64,000 nucleotides of DNA from Alkalihalobacillus sp. BA299 (lineage in GTDB: Bacteria; Bacillota; Bacilli; Bacillales; Bacillaceae_F), in assembly GCF_017745675.1 (NCBI RefSeq), contig NZ_JAFLJM010000006.1:1-64000 (forward strand). Direction: 5' to 3'. The position numbers and the translations under genes were made by a program. This document shows, piece by piece, positions 27,278 through 36,734 of this stretch; position 1 is the stretch's first letter; the number at the start of each line of letters is the position of its first letter. The notes beneath the pieces are model-generated. The model did no database searches. It had not been told where the DNA came from and worked only from the letters and a program-made list of their open reading frames with translations.

Positions 27278-29425
27278 ATGACGAAAAAACATTTGTTTTT
27301 AAGTGGCGCAATAGTATTTTTAGCTATAGGCTTGGGCTTTTTAATGTATTTAACAATCATATTAGCAGGCAATTATGTCGTCGATGATAAAAAATTAGTG
27401 ATGCACAGTTCATCATCATTAGTAGATGAAGGAGGAAAGTTGTTAACGAAGTTATTTATTGAAAATAGAGAAATTGTTTCGATACAACAAGTACCAGAAC
27501 ATGTTGAGGAAGCGTTTATAGCGATTGAAGATTCTAGGTTTTATGATCACCAAGGAATTGACTTTCGTGCCATTACTAGAGCTTTGTATCGTGATATATT
27601 AACAGGATCTAAGGTAGAAGGTGGAAGTACGATTACTCAGCAGCTCGCAAAAAACACTTTTCTAAGTCATGAGAAAACATTTTTGAGAAAGACAAAAGAA
27701 GTTCTGATTGCGATGAACTTAGAACGGAAATATAGTAAATCAGAAATCTTAGAGTTTTATTTAAACCGTATATATTTTGGTCATGGTGCGTACGGTATTC
27801 AAGCAGCAGCTAAGCTTTATTTTGATAAAGATGTAGAAGAGTTAACCATTGAAGAAGGTGCATTATTAGCAGCCCTTCCAAAAGCACCAAATGCGTATTC
27901 CCCAATTACTTATCCTGAACGAAGCAAACAAAGAAGGGATTTAGTTTTAAGTATGATGGAACGAAGGGGATATTTATCACCAGAAGAAGCTGTTAGGTTA
28001 CAGGGTAAAACAATTTCTGTTCTACGAAATAATGTGAATAAAAAAGAGGAGTATTTGACTTACATTGATATGGTGCTAGACGAAGCAGAACAGAAATATC
28101 AAATTTCGAACGAAGAACTTTTAACAGGTGGCTATACGATTGTTGTACCGATGCATGCCGATCTTCAAAAAAGTGTGTATGAGAAGTTTCAACAAAATAA
28201 ACATTTTCCAAGTAAGAATCCAAATGTCGAAAGTGCGATCGTTCTAATGGATGTTCAAACAGGTGGGATACTTGCAGCTCAGGGAGGAAGAGAGTATGTG
28301 AGTAAAGGGATTAATCGAGTCAATGCGAAGCGTCAGCCAGGTTCAACTATTAAGCCTTTAGCTGTTTTCGCCCCAGCACTTGAAACTGGACAATATCATC
28401 CATATTCGATGTTGAACGATGAAATAGTAGACTATGATGGGTATGAACCGAAAAATTTTACGAATGATTATAAAGGCGAAGTACCATTAGTTGATGCACT
28501 AACGTATTCAATGAATGCACCTGCTGTATGGTTATTAAATGAATTAGGAATAGAACGAGGGAAGGCCTATTTAGAACAGCTTGGCTTAAGTACAGAAGAT
28601 AATGGACTAGCAATTGCATTAGGTGGTATGACAGAAGGTTTTTCTCCGCTACAATTAACGAATGCTTACCGGACGCTTGCTAATCATGGAAAATATTCTG
28701 ATCACTATTTTATAAAAGAAATGTATGATCGAAATGGTCAGCTCATTGGCGCTTCAGAAGTAAAGGAACATAAAGTCTTTTCAGAGCAAACGGCTTGGTA
28801 CGTAACGAGAATGCTCGAGTTAGTAGTTAAAGAGGGTACCGGTACGAATGGTTTTACGAATGAACCGTTAGCTGGGAAAACGGGAACAACCTCATTTAAA
28901 GGGGTAAGTGGAGGCGTGAGGGATGCATGGTTTGCTGGCTATACACCAAATGTCGTAGGCACCATTTGGATGGGATTTGATAGGACGACCGAAACATCAT
29001 ATTTAGAAGGTGGAAGTAGTTATCCTACAGCATTATTTAAAGAAATTTTGAACGATTTACCGAACGACCTTAAAAGCACTAGTTTTATCAGATCGATGGC
29101 AGTCAATGATCTAGAACCTCCTATTCAACTTGATAAAGTTTCAGACCTCAGTGCTTCTTTAGTTTTTGGAGGAAAACGATTATTAAGTGTAAAATTAACG
29201 TGGACACCTTCTGATGATGAACGAACTCGTTATCATATTTACGAGGTTACTAATGAACATGGTGCCAAAAAGATTGGCTCTGTTGATGGAAGTGGTGAAT
29301 ATTTTATAAGAAGTATTAATGTATTCCGATTACATGAGTATTTTGTCGTTCCTTATGATTATTTAACAGATAGAGAAGGCCCTGCTTCAAATGTGTCGGA
29401 AGTTTCTGGTCCATTTGGATTTTAG
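27278..29425 (+). CDS. pbpF: penicillin-binding protein PbpF (class A, bifunctional)
   Basis: About 715 residues. One membrane anchor (about 8-32) is followed by a GT51 glycosyltransferase domain with EDSRFYDHQGIDF and GGSTITQQLAKN. The transpeptidase domain has SxxK as GSTIKPLAV, SxN as SMNAP, and KTG as AGKTGTTSF. A C-terminal fibronectin-like tail completes it. It polymerises and cross-links peptidoglycan on the outer face of the membrane; B. subtilis PbpF is linked to spore germ-cell wall synthesis. I chose the ATG at 27278 because AAAGGTGA precedes it; GTG at 27269 overlaps. hemE follows, as in B. subtilis. Confidence 0.93.
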   Translation: MTKKHLFLSGAIVFLAIGLGFLMYLTIILAGNYVVDDKKLVMHSSSSLVDEGGKLLTKLFIENREIVSIQQVPEHVEEAFIAIEDSRFYDHQGIDFRAITRALYRDILTGSKVEGGSTITQQLAKNTFLSHEKTFLRKTKEVLIAMNLERKYSKSEILEFYLNRIYFGHGAYGIQAAAKLYFDKDVEELTIEEGALLAALPKAPNAYSPITYPERSKQRRDLVLSMMERRGYLSPEEAVRLQGKTISVLRNNVNKKEEYLTYIDMVLDEAEQKYQISNEELLTGGYTIVVPMHADLQKSVYEKFQQNKHFPSKNPNVESAIVLMDVQTGGILAAQGGREYVSKGINRVNAKRQPGSTIKPLAVFAPALETGQYHPYSMLNDEIVDYDGYEPKNFTNDYKGEVPLVDALTYSMNAPAVWLLNELGIERGKAYLEQLGLSTEDNGLAIALGGMTEGFSPLQLTNAYRTLANHGKYSDHYFIKEMYDRNGQLIGASEVKEHKVFSEQTAWYVTRMLELVVKEGTGTNGFTNEPLAGKTGTTSFKGVSGGVRDAWFAGYTPNVVGTIWMGFDRTTETSYLEGGSSYPTALFKEILNDLPNDLKSTSFIRSMAVNDLEPPIQLDKVSDLSASLVFGGKRLLSVKLTWTPSDDERTRYHIYEVTNEHGAKKIGSVDGSGEYFIRSINVFRLHEYFVVPYDYLTDREGPASNVSEVSGPFGF

Positions 29426-29436
29426 TATTCTCAAAT

Positions 29437-29479
29437 AAAAAAGTGTTAGGCTGTATATAAATACGGCTGACACTTTTTT
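29437..29479 (+). terminator. intrinsic terminator after pbpF
   Basis: A long stem of about 19 bp (aaaaaagtgttaggctgta with its partner tacggctgacactttttt, including wobbles) encloses a short AT loop and ends in a T run. It separates pbpF from hemE. Confidence 0.88.
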
Positions 29480-29656
29480 ATTATATTTTGTCAATAAGTC
29501 CTAGATATTCATCAATTTTTTGACAGTTTGTTTAGGAGTATATACATTGTAATTTGTGGGATTTATAGTAAAAGAGGACAAAAAATGATTTTTACCATAG
29601 AATGATTTACAATAAACTTCGTATCGATTGATTAGGAATCAGAAAGGTGTGCAGGA

Positions 29657-30694
29657 ATGACTACACAATTTAATGATAATTTTTTAAGAGCCTGTAGAGG
29701 AGAAAAAACAGATTATACACCAGTTTGGTATATGAGACAAGCTGGCCGTTCACAACCAGAATATCGTAAATTAAAAGAAAAGTACTCATTGTTTGATATC
29801 ACACATCAACCTGAGCTTTGTGCTTATGTAACGAAGCTTCCGGTTGACCAATATAATAATGATGCAGCGATTCTCTATAAAGATATTATGACGCCATTAC
29901 CAGCAATAGGTGTTGACGTTGAGATTAAATCAGGGATTGGTCCGGTCATTGATAACCCGATCAAATCAAAAGAAGATGTAGAAAAGCTAGGGACGATCCA
30001 ACCTGAAGAAGATGTTCCTTATGTTTTGGATACCATTAAAATCCTAAGGGAACAACTAAATGTTCCACTTATTAGTTTTGGAGGAGCTCCGTTTACCTTA
30101 GCGAGTTATATGATTGAGGGTGGGCCTTCTAAAAACTATAATAAAACAAAAGCATTTATGTATGCCGAACCAAAAGCGTGGCATCTTTTGATGGAAAAGC
30201 TTGGAGAAATGACGATTACATATGTGAAGTCACAAATTAAAGCAGGGGCTCAAGCAATTCAAATTTTTGATTCTTGGGTTGGAACTTTAAATGTTCAAGA
30301 TTATCGATTATTTGTAAAGCCTGTGATGACAAGAATTTTTGCTGAGCTAAAAGGGGAAGGTGTTCCACTGATTATGTTTGGTGTTGGGGCGAGTCACCTA
30401 GTGAATGAGTGGAATGATCTCCCATTAGATGTTGTTGGCTTAGATTGGAGGCTTTCAATAACAGAAGCACGTAATAAAGGTATAGATAAACCTGTTCAAG
30501 GAAATTTAGACCCTGCGATCCTTTTGTCTCCTTGGGAAGCAATTGAAGAGAAGGCAAAGAGTATACTTGATCAAGGAATGGATCATGCACCAGGACATAT
30601 CTTTAACCTTGGACACGGGGTTTTTCCTGAAGTAAATCCTGACACATTAAGAAAACTCACTGCATTTATACATGAATATAGCAGTACTAAATAA
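29657..30694 (+). CDS. hemE: uroporphyrinogen decarboxylase HemE
   Basis: 345 residues. It decarboxylates uroporphyrinogen III to coproporphyrinogen III. The N-terminal [14 protein letters not shown] and the [16 protein letters not shown] block are the substrate-binding signatures of UroD. AAAGGTGTG precedes the ATG. It is the first gene of hemEHY; hemH follows after 24 bases. The coproporphyrinogen made here is the substrate of the HemY-type oxidase encoded downstream. Confidence 0.96.
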   Translation: MTTQFNDNFLRACRGEKTDYTPVWYMRQAGRSQPEYRKLKEKYSLFDITHQPELCAYVTKLPVDQYNNDAAILYKDIMTPLPAIGVDVEIKSGIGPVIDNPIKSKEDVEKLGTIQPEEDVPYVLDTIKILREQLNVPLISFGGAPFTLASYMIEGGPSKNYNKTKAFMYAEPKAWHLLMEKLGEMTITYVKSQIKAGAQAIQIFDSWVGTLNVQDYRLFVKPVMTRIFAELKGEGVPLIMFGVGASHLVNEWNDLPLDVVGLDWRLSITEARNKGIDKPVQGNLDPAILLSPWEAIEEKAKSILDQGMDHAPGHIFNLGHGVFPEVNPDTLRKLTAFIHEYSSTK

Positions 30695-30718
30695 TTAGGA
30701 GAATGGGGCTGTTAAAGG

Positions 30719-31660
30719 ATGTCTAAACGAAAAATAGGACTTCTTGTGATGGCATATGGCACCCCTCGTAGTCTTGAAGAGGTTGAACCATACTATACAC
30801 ATATTCGTCGAGGCAGAAAGCCATCTGAAGAAGCACTAGAGGAATTAACTTCACGCTATGAAGCGATTGGTGGAATTAGTCCGTTAGCTAAAATTACAGA
30901 AGCACAAGCAAAAGGACTAGAAGATGAGATGAATAAACGTTTTGATCATCTTGAATTTAAGGCGTATTTAGGGTTAAAACATATTGACCCTTTCATTGAA
31001 GATGCAGTCGGACAAATGAAAGAAGATGGAATTGAAGAAGCGATTAGTATTGTCTTAGCCCCACATTATTCAACATTTAGTGTGAAATCTTATAATGGTC
31101 GAGCTCAAGAAGAGTCAGAAAAAGTTTCTGGGCCAGCAATTTATAGTATTGATAGCTGGTATGCTGAGCCGCTTTTTGTTGAGTATTGGGCGACACAAAT
31201 TAAGCAAACAATGATGAACATAGAAAATAAAGAGGCAGCTATTGTGATTTTTTCAGCACATAGTTTACCTGAGAAAATTCTTCAATCTGGTGACCCATAT
31301 CCAGACCAACTGCAAGAAACAGCAGATCTTATTGCAGCAGCTGCTAATATTAAAAATTATACAATTGGGTGGCAAAGCGAAGGAAATACTCCAGAGCCAT
31401 GGTTAGGACCAGATGTTCAAGATTTAACGCGTGATCTTTATGAAAAGTCGAATTATCAATCGTTTGTATTTTGTCCTGTTGGCTTTGTTGCAGATCATCT
31501 TGAAGTTCTTTATGACAATGATATTGAATGTAAAATAGTAACTGATGAATTAGGTGTCAATTATTACCGACCAGAAATGCCTAATGCAAAGCCAGAATTT
31601 ATTAGCTGTTTAGCCAAAGTTGTGACGGAAAAACTTAAAGAGAAAGTACGTGACATTTAG
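30719..31660 (+). CDS. hemH: ferrochelatase HemH (coproporphyrin III ferrochelatase, CpfC)
   Basis: 313 residues, soluble type as in B. subtilis Hem[25 protein letters not shown] at the start (in parts [10 protein letters not shown] and YYTHIRRG), [12 protein letters not shown] and [10 protein letters not shown] mark the metal-insertion site; the invariant His is in the FSAHSLP motif. In Firmicutes this enzyme inserts iron into coproporphyrin III, one step before ChdC/HemQ. Its stop codon shares one base with the hemY start. Confidence 0.95.
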   Translation: MSKRKIGLLVMAYGTPRSLEEVEPYYTHIRRGRKPSEEALEELTSRYEAIGGISPLAKITEAQAKGLEDEMNKRFDHLEFKAYLGLKHIDPFIEDAVGQMKEDGIEEAISIVLAPHYSTFSVKSYNGRAQEESEKVSGPAIYSIDSWYAEPLFVEYWATQIKQTMMNIENKEAAIVIFSAHSLPEKILQSGDPYPDQLQETADLIAAAANIKNYTIGWQSEGNTPEPWLGPDVQDLTRDLYEKSNYQSFVFCPVGFVADHLEVLYDNDIECKIVTDELGVNYYRPEMPNAKPEFISCLAKVVTEKLKEKVRDI

Positions 31661-33083
31661 TGGTAAATGAACAGAAAAAAAGAGTGGCTATTATTGGAGG
31701 GGGAATAACGGGTTTAACGGTGGCCTATTACCTTCAGAAAGAAGTGATGAGTAAAGGCTTAAACTTAGAATATCAATTGTTTGAGTCTAATCAACAGTTA
31801 GGCGGGAAAATTCAAACCGATTATTCAAACGGATTTGTTATTGAACGTGGTCCAGATTCCTTTCTTGCTCGAAAACAAAGCGCAGCAAGATTAGCGAAGG
31901 AAGTAGGGTTAGAAAAAGAACTGGTTTATAATGATTCAGGACAATCATTCGTTTTAAAGGGGGATGAACTGTATCCTATTCCAGGTGGTGCAATTATGGG
32001 AATCCCAACAAAGGTAGCACCATTTGCGACGACAAAGTTGTTTACACCATTAGGAAAACTTCGTGCAGCAGGCGATTTGTTTATCCCTAAAACGAGTTCA
32101 TCAAATGAAGATCAATCTCTAGGACAGTTTTTTAGAAAGCGGTTAGGAGATGAAGTTGTTGAAAATTTAATTGAACCGCTGTTATCTGGTATATATGCAG
32201 GGGACATTGATCGCTTAAGCTTATTGGCGACTTTCCCACAATTTCATCAAGTGGAGCAAAAGTATCGTAGTCTTATTTTAGGAATGAGTAAAGCGATGCC
32301 CAAGCCGACAAAACCTGCAAAGACAAAACAAACAACTAAGTCTAAAGGAATGTTTTTATCGTTTAAAGGTGGTTTACAATCGTTAGTGGAAGGGATTGAA
32401 AACCATTTAGATGAAGACGCTGTTAAAAAGGAGACAGGTATCGAGCGAGTAGAAAAAGTAGAGAGCAATACAAGCTTACTTTTACGAGTGGCAATGTTGA
32501 GCTGTTTGACCATGTAATCTTAACGACTCCACATGAAGTGACGGCAAAGTTATTAAATGAATATCATCAGACGATCGCTCCATTAAAAGAAATCCCATCT
32601 ACTTCTGTAGCTACTGTTGCTATGGCATTTCCACTATCAAGTATTAAAGGTGAACTTGGTGGAACAGGATTCGTAGTTACTAAGAAAAGTGGCTATTCGA
32701 TTACAGCTTGTACATGGACACATAAAAAGTGGAAGCACTCGGCTCCTGATGGTTATGCCCTTCTCCGCTGTTATGTCGGTCGTTTTGGCGATGATGAAAT
32801 TGTAAGTGAGTCGGATGAGGTGATCCTTTCAGCAGTCAGAAAGGATTTAAAAAAGATCATGAATATCGATGAACATCCAGAGTATCAAAGTATTAAACGG
32901 TGGAACAAAGCGATGCCACAATATATTGTTGGTCATCAGCAAAGAATTGAGAAGTTTCAATCGAATTTAGCCAACAATTTACCTGGAATACACGTAGCTG
33001 GGGCAGCATACGAGGGCTTAGGTCTCCCAGATTGTATTGACCAAGGTGAAGCTGTCGTGAAGAAAGTCCTTGAAATGATTTAA
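31660..33083 (+). pseudogene. hemY: HemY/CgoX coproporphyrinogen III oxidase, frameshifted
   Basis: The frame from GTG at 31660 (MVNEQKKRVAIIGGGITG, an FAD-binding Rossmann start) runs to a stop at 32515-32517. The rest of the protein continues in another frame (ELFDHVILTTPHEV, then to IHVAGAAYEGLGLPD) to 33083. One extra base near the A run at 32453-32457 would join the halves into about 474 residues, the size of B. subtilis HemY (about 470). The joined frame reads ERVEKSREQYKLTFTSGNVELF across the break. The enzyme oxidises coproporphyrinogen III to coproporphyrin III. A sequencing error in the homopolymer is as likely as a real mutation, since the rest looks intact and haem synthesis would otherwise be interrupted. 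Confidence 0.85.
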
Positions 33084-33091
33084 AATATAAG

Positions 33092-33137
33092 GCCTCTCTA
33101 ATAGCGTTCAAAAACGTTTATTAGAGAGGCTATTTAT
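33092..33137 (+). terminator. intrinsic terminator after hemY
   Basis: A 12-bp stem (gcctctctaata / tattagagaggc) with a second inner pairing and an AT-rich tail lies just after the hemY stop. Confidence 0.75.
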
Positions 33138-33177
33138 TATGTCACCCACTTCTTTTATTTCAAGAACACTAGTAAAA

Positions 33178-33218
33178 GAGGCTGCCATTAAAGTAAAGGC
33201 AGCCTCACTCATTTTTTT
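33178..33218. terminator. second hairpin after hemY
   Basis: gaggctgcc at 33178-33186 pairs perfectly with ggcagcctc at 33198-33206, with a T run at 33212-33218. It may be a second terminator for hemEHY; there is no gene between the two. Confidence 0.65.
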
Positions 33219-33248
33219 ATTAGATAAGCATGTAGAAATTTCGAGAAT

Positions 33249-33397
33249 GTCTAGCGGAAGCGCCCACCAACTAGCGAGACTTCGCTTCCCCTCCTTACGA
33301 GAAGTCAACATCGGCTCGATACCTCTCGCCGTGTTTCCTTTATCTCATACGGTGGGGCTCCAGTCCGTACGTCGGTATACGGGCGCTTCCGCTTTTC
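33249..33397 (+). repeat. full copy of the ~149-bp hairpin-ended dispersed element
   Basis: It runs from gtctagcggaagcgccc to gggcgcttccgcttttc; 13 bases at each end (33253-33265 and 33381-33393) are perfect inverted repeats. The interior shares blocks such as gataagtcaacatcg-like and ccgtgtttcctttatctc with the array at 1-315, in the same orientation. It ends exactly one base before the stop codon of the opposing substrate-binding protein gene, taking the place where a terminator would be expected. Confidence 0.85.
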
Positions 33398-34405
33398 TTA
33401 TTTTAAAAGTTCTTCAAGTTTTGAAGTATCGACAAAGCCTGTTAGATCAGGCTCTTCTTCAATAAAGCTTAATTGGTAAGAAGCATCGGCCCAAGCTTGT
33501 AGTGCTTCTGGGAATGTATTAGTTGTAACTACCATACGTTGCCAAGCACTTTCAAGAACACTTTCAGGTAAACGTTGCTGTGTTAAATTATAAAGAGCAT
33601 CATTAATTGTCTTTAACGTATCTTCAGTATTTTCATGAGTATATTCAACCGATTGGATGTGTCCTTTTAATACAGACTCTACGATTTCAGGCTGTTCTTC
33701 TAGGAAACGTTTAGAAGTTACTAGAACTACACTTGGTAGAGTTTCACCTAAAAATACTTCGTCCCACTCAGCAACAACTTTTGCACCTAATTCTTCAACA
33801 AGGTACGTTCCCCAAGGCTCTGGAGCTGCAGCAGCATCAATTTGCCCTTGTTCAAACATAGCAACCATGTTTGCAGGAGCAACACGTGATTGATGCTCAA
33901 CAGTACCACCTAAGCGGTTAGATTCAAGGCCAAGATCCTGTAGCATAATTTCTAACTGAACGTTATGAGTACAACCATTACCAGGTGTACAGAATGATTT
34001 CCCATCAAAGTCAGTAAGTTCTTCAATACCTGCATCATCGCGAGCAACAATTAAAGTGGCTCCATTAGCTGCTGCACTTATAACGACCACATCCCCACCA
34101 CGTAAAAAGTAGTTAATTGCAGGACCTGGTCCAACGTATCCGATGTCTAAAGTTCCAGCGTCTAATGCATCAATAAAATCATTTCCATTAGGGAAGTCTC
34201 TGAAATTTGCTTCTACATCCCCTAGTTCATCCTGGAAAAAGCCTTTTTCCTTCCCAACTATACCTGCAGCGTGATCAAGGTTTGGAAAATATCCGATTGA
34301 TACACTATCTGCAGAAGAGCCGTCACCTGAAGTGTTGCCAGTTCCACAAGCTGTGAGCATTCCAACCAAGGCAATACCTGCAAATGCTTTTAATATTTTT
34401 TTCAT
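33398..34405 (-). CDS. ABC transporter substrate-binding lipoprotein (SsuA/TauA/NrtA-like)
   Basis: 335 residues with a lipoprotein signal (lipobox LTAC, Cys around 20) and an NMT1/SsuA-like periplasmic-binding fold: SIGYFPNLDHAAGIVGKEKGFF-type start (SIGYFPNLDHA), the DALDAGTLDIGYVGPGPA core, and APEPWGTYL. It is the solute receptor of the operon with the two genes upstream. The family binds sulfonates, taurine, nitrate or thiamine precursors; which one cannot be read from the sequence. The loop CTPGNGCTHNV carries two cysteines where related proteins usually have none. GGGGGAAAC precedes the ATG. Confidence 0.82.
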   Translation of the reverse strand: MKKILKAFAGIALVGMLTACGTGNTSGDGSSADSVSIGYFPNLDHAAGIVGKEKGFFQDELGDVEANFRDFPNGNDFIDALDAGTLDIGYVGPGPAINYFLRGGDVVVISAAANGATLIVARDDAGIEELTDFDGKSFCTPGNGCTHNVQLEIMLQDLGLESNRLGGTVEHQSRVAPANMVAMFEQGQIDAAAAPEPWGTYLVEELGAKVVAEWDEVFLGETLPSVVLVTSKRFLEEQPEIVESVLKGHIQSVEYTHENTEDTLKTINDALYNLTQQRLPESVLESAWQRMVVTTNTFPEALQAWADASYQLSFIEEEPDLTGFVDTSKLEELLK

Positions 34406-34461
34406 TTTGTTTCCCCCTAGAACTATTTTCTTTAATTATAAGAAAGTGATATCCGCTTTTC

Positions 34462-35235
34462 TTATGTGTTTTTTGATAAACCAAAGCGAGTTAAAACTCG
34501 TTTTTCGACTCTATTAAAAATTAAATATTCTACTATTAAACCAATTAATGAAATAATGACCATGATTGCGATAACTAAGTCCATATTGAACATATCTTTT
34601 GCGTTAAGAAGTGTACGTCCTAATCCGCCTGTACCAAGTAGTTCCCCGGCCATTAATGCTCGCCATCCGAAAGCCCATGCAAGTCTAGCGCCAGTTAAAG
34701 CAGATGGTATAGAAGCTGGGATCATAACTTTCCATACGAGTTCGGATCGATTGTATCCCATCGTTCGTGCAGCTCGGATAAGGAGCGGCTGAACATTTTT
34801 AATTCCCATTCTTACGTTTAATGTCATTGCCCACGTTCCACCTAATAATACGATAAAGATAATAGCGAAATCACTACCGGCAAAAAACATTAGTGCAATT
34901 GGTAACCAAACAATACTTGGCACAGATTGAAGGGCAATTACAAGAGACCCCAATGTTTCGTCTGCAACCTTTGATCGGGCTAAAAGAATTCCAATAGCAG
35001 TACCAATGACTAAAGCAATTGAAAAACCTATAGCAATTCGTTGAATACTAGTTATTAACGCATGAAATAAAATTCCTGTTTCAAAGAAGCCTCGATATAA
35101 CTGTGTTAACGTTCCACCTGGTGATGGGAACATCATTACAGAGAAGAATTGATAACTGAGGTTTAATCTATATGTGATCTCCCAGATTGCGATTAGTACC
35201 ATAAAGAAGAGCAGCCTTCTTACTATTGTAGTCAT
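34462..35235 (-). CDS. ABC transporter permease (SsuC/TauC-like)
   Basis: 257 residues with six membrane helices and the cytoplasmic EAA-type loop GARLAWAFGWRALMAGELLG, which contacts the ATPase. This matches BPD_transp_1 permeases of the nitrate/sulfonate/taurine group. GAGGAGATGGGAG stands just before the ATG at 35235. The start lies within the end of the ATPase gene, a 68-base overlap that ensures coupled translation. Substrate is not predictable. Confidence 0.85.
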   Translation of the reverse strand: MTTIVRRLLFFMVLIAIWEITYRLNLSYQFFSVMMFPSPGGTLTQLYRGFFETGILFHALITSIQRIAIGFSIALVIGTAIGILLARSKVADETLGSLVIALQSVPSIVWLPIALMFFAGSDFAIIFIVLLGGTWAMTLNVRMGIKNVQPLLIRAARTMGYNRSELVWKVMIPASIPSALTGARLAWAFGWRALMAGELLGTGGLGRTLLNAKDMFNMDLVIAIMVIISLIGLIVEYLIFNRVEKRVLTRFGLSKNT

Positions 35236-36013
35236 CTCCCATCTCCTCCCTCATGACTTTTTCGATTTCACCAGCTAGATGCCCCATAATTTCTTCTTCA
35301 AGTTTCAAAAATTCAGGACTCGCTTGCTTTCTAGGCCTAGGTATATTTACGTCAAATGTTTTAATAATACCGCCGGGTCTAACACCCATTAAGACGATAC
35401 GATCTGATAAAAGGATAGCTTCTCGAATATTATGTGTTACAAAGAGGATCGTTTTTTTTGTTTCTTCCCAAATATACTGAACTTCTTTGTGTAGCATTGA
35501 TCTTGTTTGCTCATCTAAAGCCCCAAAAGGTTCATCCATTAATAGAATTTTCGGGTCCATCGCTAAAGCACGTGCAATAGAAACACGCTGTTTCATTCCC
35601 CCAGAAAGTTCATGAGGATAGGAATTAACAAATTTACTTAAGTGCACGAGTTTAAGATATTCGATCGCTTTTTGTGTAGCTTCTTCTTTATTCATTTTCT
35701 TTTTTAATGCAAACATGACGTTTTCAAGCACCGTTAACCAAGGCATTAGTGCTGCTTCCTGAAAAACAACCCCACGGTCAGGTCCAGGATTTGTAATGAC
35801 TTTGTTGCTAATTTCAACAGTCCCATTTGTCGCTTGATCTAGTCCTGCAACAATATTTAATAATGTAGACTTACCGCATCCGGAAGGACCGAGCAATGAT
35901 ACAAATTCTCCCGATTTTAATTCAAGGTTAATATTTTCAAAGACTGTGTAAGCTGTTTTATCTTCTTTGTTATGGAATGTCTTGGCCACATTTTTAATTT
36001 GGACTTCAGCCAT
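35168..36013 (-). CDS. ABC transporter ATP-binding protein (SsuB/TauB-like)
   Basis: About 281 residues: Walker A GPSGCGKST, Q-loop QEAALMPWLTV, signature LSGGMKQR, Walker B ILLMDEPFGALDE and the switch His in FVTHNIREA. It energises the transporter encoded downstream. I chose the ATG at 36013 with AAGGAGGT upstream; the frame opens at 36031. The last residues (about 22 codons) are also read in another frame as the start of the permease. Confidence 0.88.
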   Translation of the reverse strand: MAEVQIKNVAKTFHNKEDKTAYTVFENINLELKSGEFVSLLGPSGCGKSTLLNIVAGLDQATNGTVEISNKVITNPGPDRGVVFQEAALMPWLTVLENVMFALKKKMNKEEATQKAIEYLKLVHLSKFVNSYPHELSGGMKQRVSIARALAMDPKILLMDEPFGALDEQTRSMLHKEVQYIWEETKKTILFVTHNIREAILLSDRIVLMGVRPGGIIKTFDVNIPRPRKQASPEFLKLEEEIMGHLAGEIEKVMREEMGDDYNSKKAALLYGTNRNLGDHI

Positions 36014-36092
36014 TGCACAGACCTCCTTCAACTGACTTATTTTGTAATTCGTGATAAATCATATCTTTTTAGTCGGCTTTAATCATGTTGTT

Positions 36093-36121
36093 AGTATATG
36101 ACTTTAATTTTTGTCTGTCAA
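36093..36121 (-). promoter_or_regulatory. sigma-A promoter for the ssu/tau-like operon
   Basis: On the minus strand a perfect -35 TTGACA (36121-36116) and a -10 TATACT (36098-36093) are separated by 17 bp, about 80 bases before the ATPase start. No S-box or other riboswitch structure was seen in the leader. Confidence 0.78.
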
Positions 36122-36220
36122 TACTTATTTAGAACATTGTTTTTGGTAAGGACGAGACCTAACATGTCGGTCTTTGGATATCGAATAGTCCACCTTGAGA
36201 ATGGCTATCTAACGAGGAAT

Positions 36221-36310
36221 AAGACCGAAAAAATGAGAGTTGGACCGATATAACTGGAATTAGACTGATATAATTGGGGTTAGACCGATAAATCCGGAGT
36301 TAGACTTACT
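36221..36310. repeat. 20-bp degenerate tandem repeat
   Basis: Four to four and a half units of exactly 20 bases can be laid out from 36221: each begins near tagaccgata and ends near ggagt (examples tagactgatataattggggt and tagaccgataaatccggagt). The block lies in an intergenic gap between the ABC operon and a small coiled-coil gene, with no ORF. Similar gaccgata-ggagtta arrays are familiar to me from other Bacillus genomes, with no known function. Confidence 0.8.
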
Positions 36311-36320
36311 TATATATTAA

Positions 36321-36590
36321 TTATTTAAACCAAAGCCTTTGTTGTTGATGTAATTGGTGGTTTAATTCATATAACATGGCTTCAATTTGTTGTTCGGTTT
36401 GTTGTATTTGTTGTTGGACTTGAGGAATAGCTGAATTTTCTTCCTCTTTAAGTTGTTTCATTAGTTCTTTTAATTTGATTTCAGCGTCAATCATTAATTG
36501 TGGGTTTTCAGCCTTAACTTGTATTGCTTGTAAAGCCTTTTGCATGGCGAGAATTGACTGATGGATGATTTCGTTTTGTGGTTGGGGCAT
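36321..36590 (-). CDS. hypothetical coiled-coil protein (89 aa)
   Basis: 89 residues, with no membrane segment or signal, and unusually rich in Gln (over 20). The middle is an amphipathic helix suitable for a coiled coil, containing IKLKELMKQLKEEEN and QVQQQIQQTEQQIEAM. AAGGAGG lies 8 bases before the ATG, so it is probably a real gene. I recognise no family; the nearest sense is a spore-associated or structural small protein, but that is a guess. Confidence 0.65.
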   Translation of the reverse strand: MPQPQNEIIHQSILAMQKALQAIQVKAENPQLMIDAEIKLKELMKQLKEEENSAIPQVQQQIQQTEQQIEAMLYELNHQLHQQQRLWFK

Positions 36591-36734
36591 TTTTTAGTCC
36601 TCCTTATGCTCTTTTTTATTAGTATGGATTAGTTAGAAAAGATTATTTTAGTTATTAATTTATTAAGGCTTATATCCTAGGTTATTATTTCAAATAATTA
36701 GAAATTTCTGTATAATAAAACTGGAGGGGACAAT

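Noticed and set aside
33139-33465. 108-residue plus-strand ORF spanning the dispersed element
   Set aside because: It runs through a terminator hairpin and the non-coding element and into the 3' end of the opposing gene; no ribosome binding site.
36014-36092. S-box (SAM) or T-box riboswitch in the leader of the ssu/tau-like operon
   Set aside because: The leader between promoter and start is under 90 bases and shows no such conserved elements or terminator.
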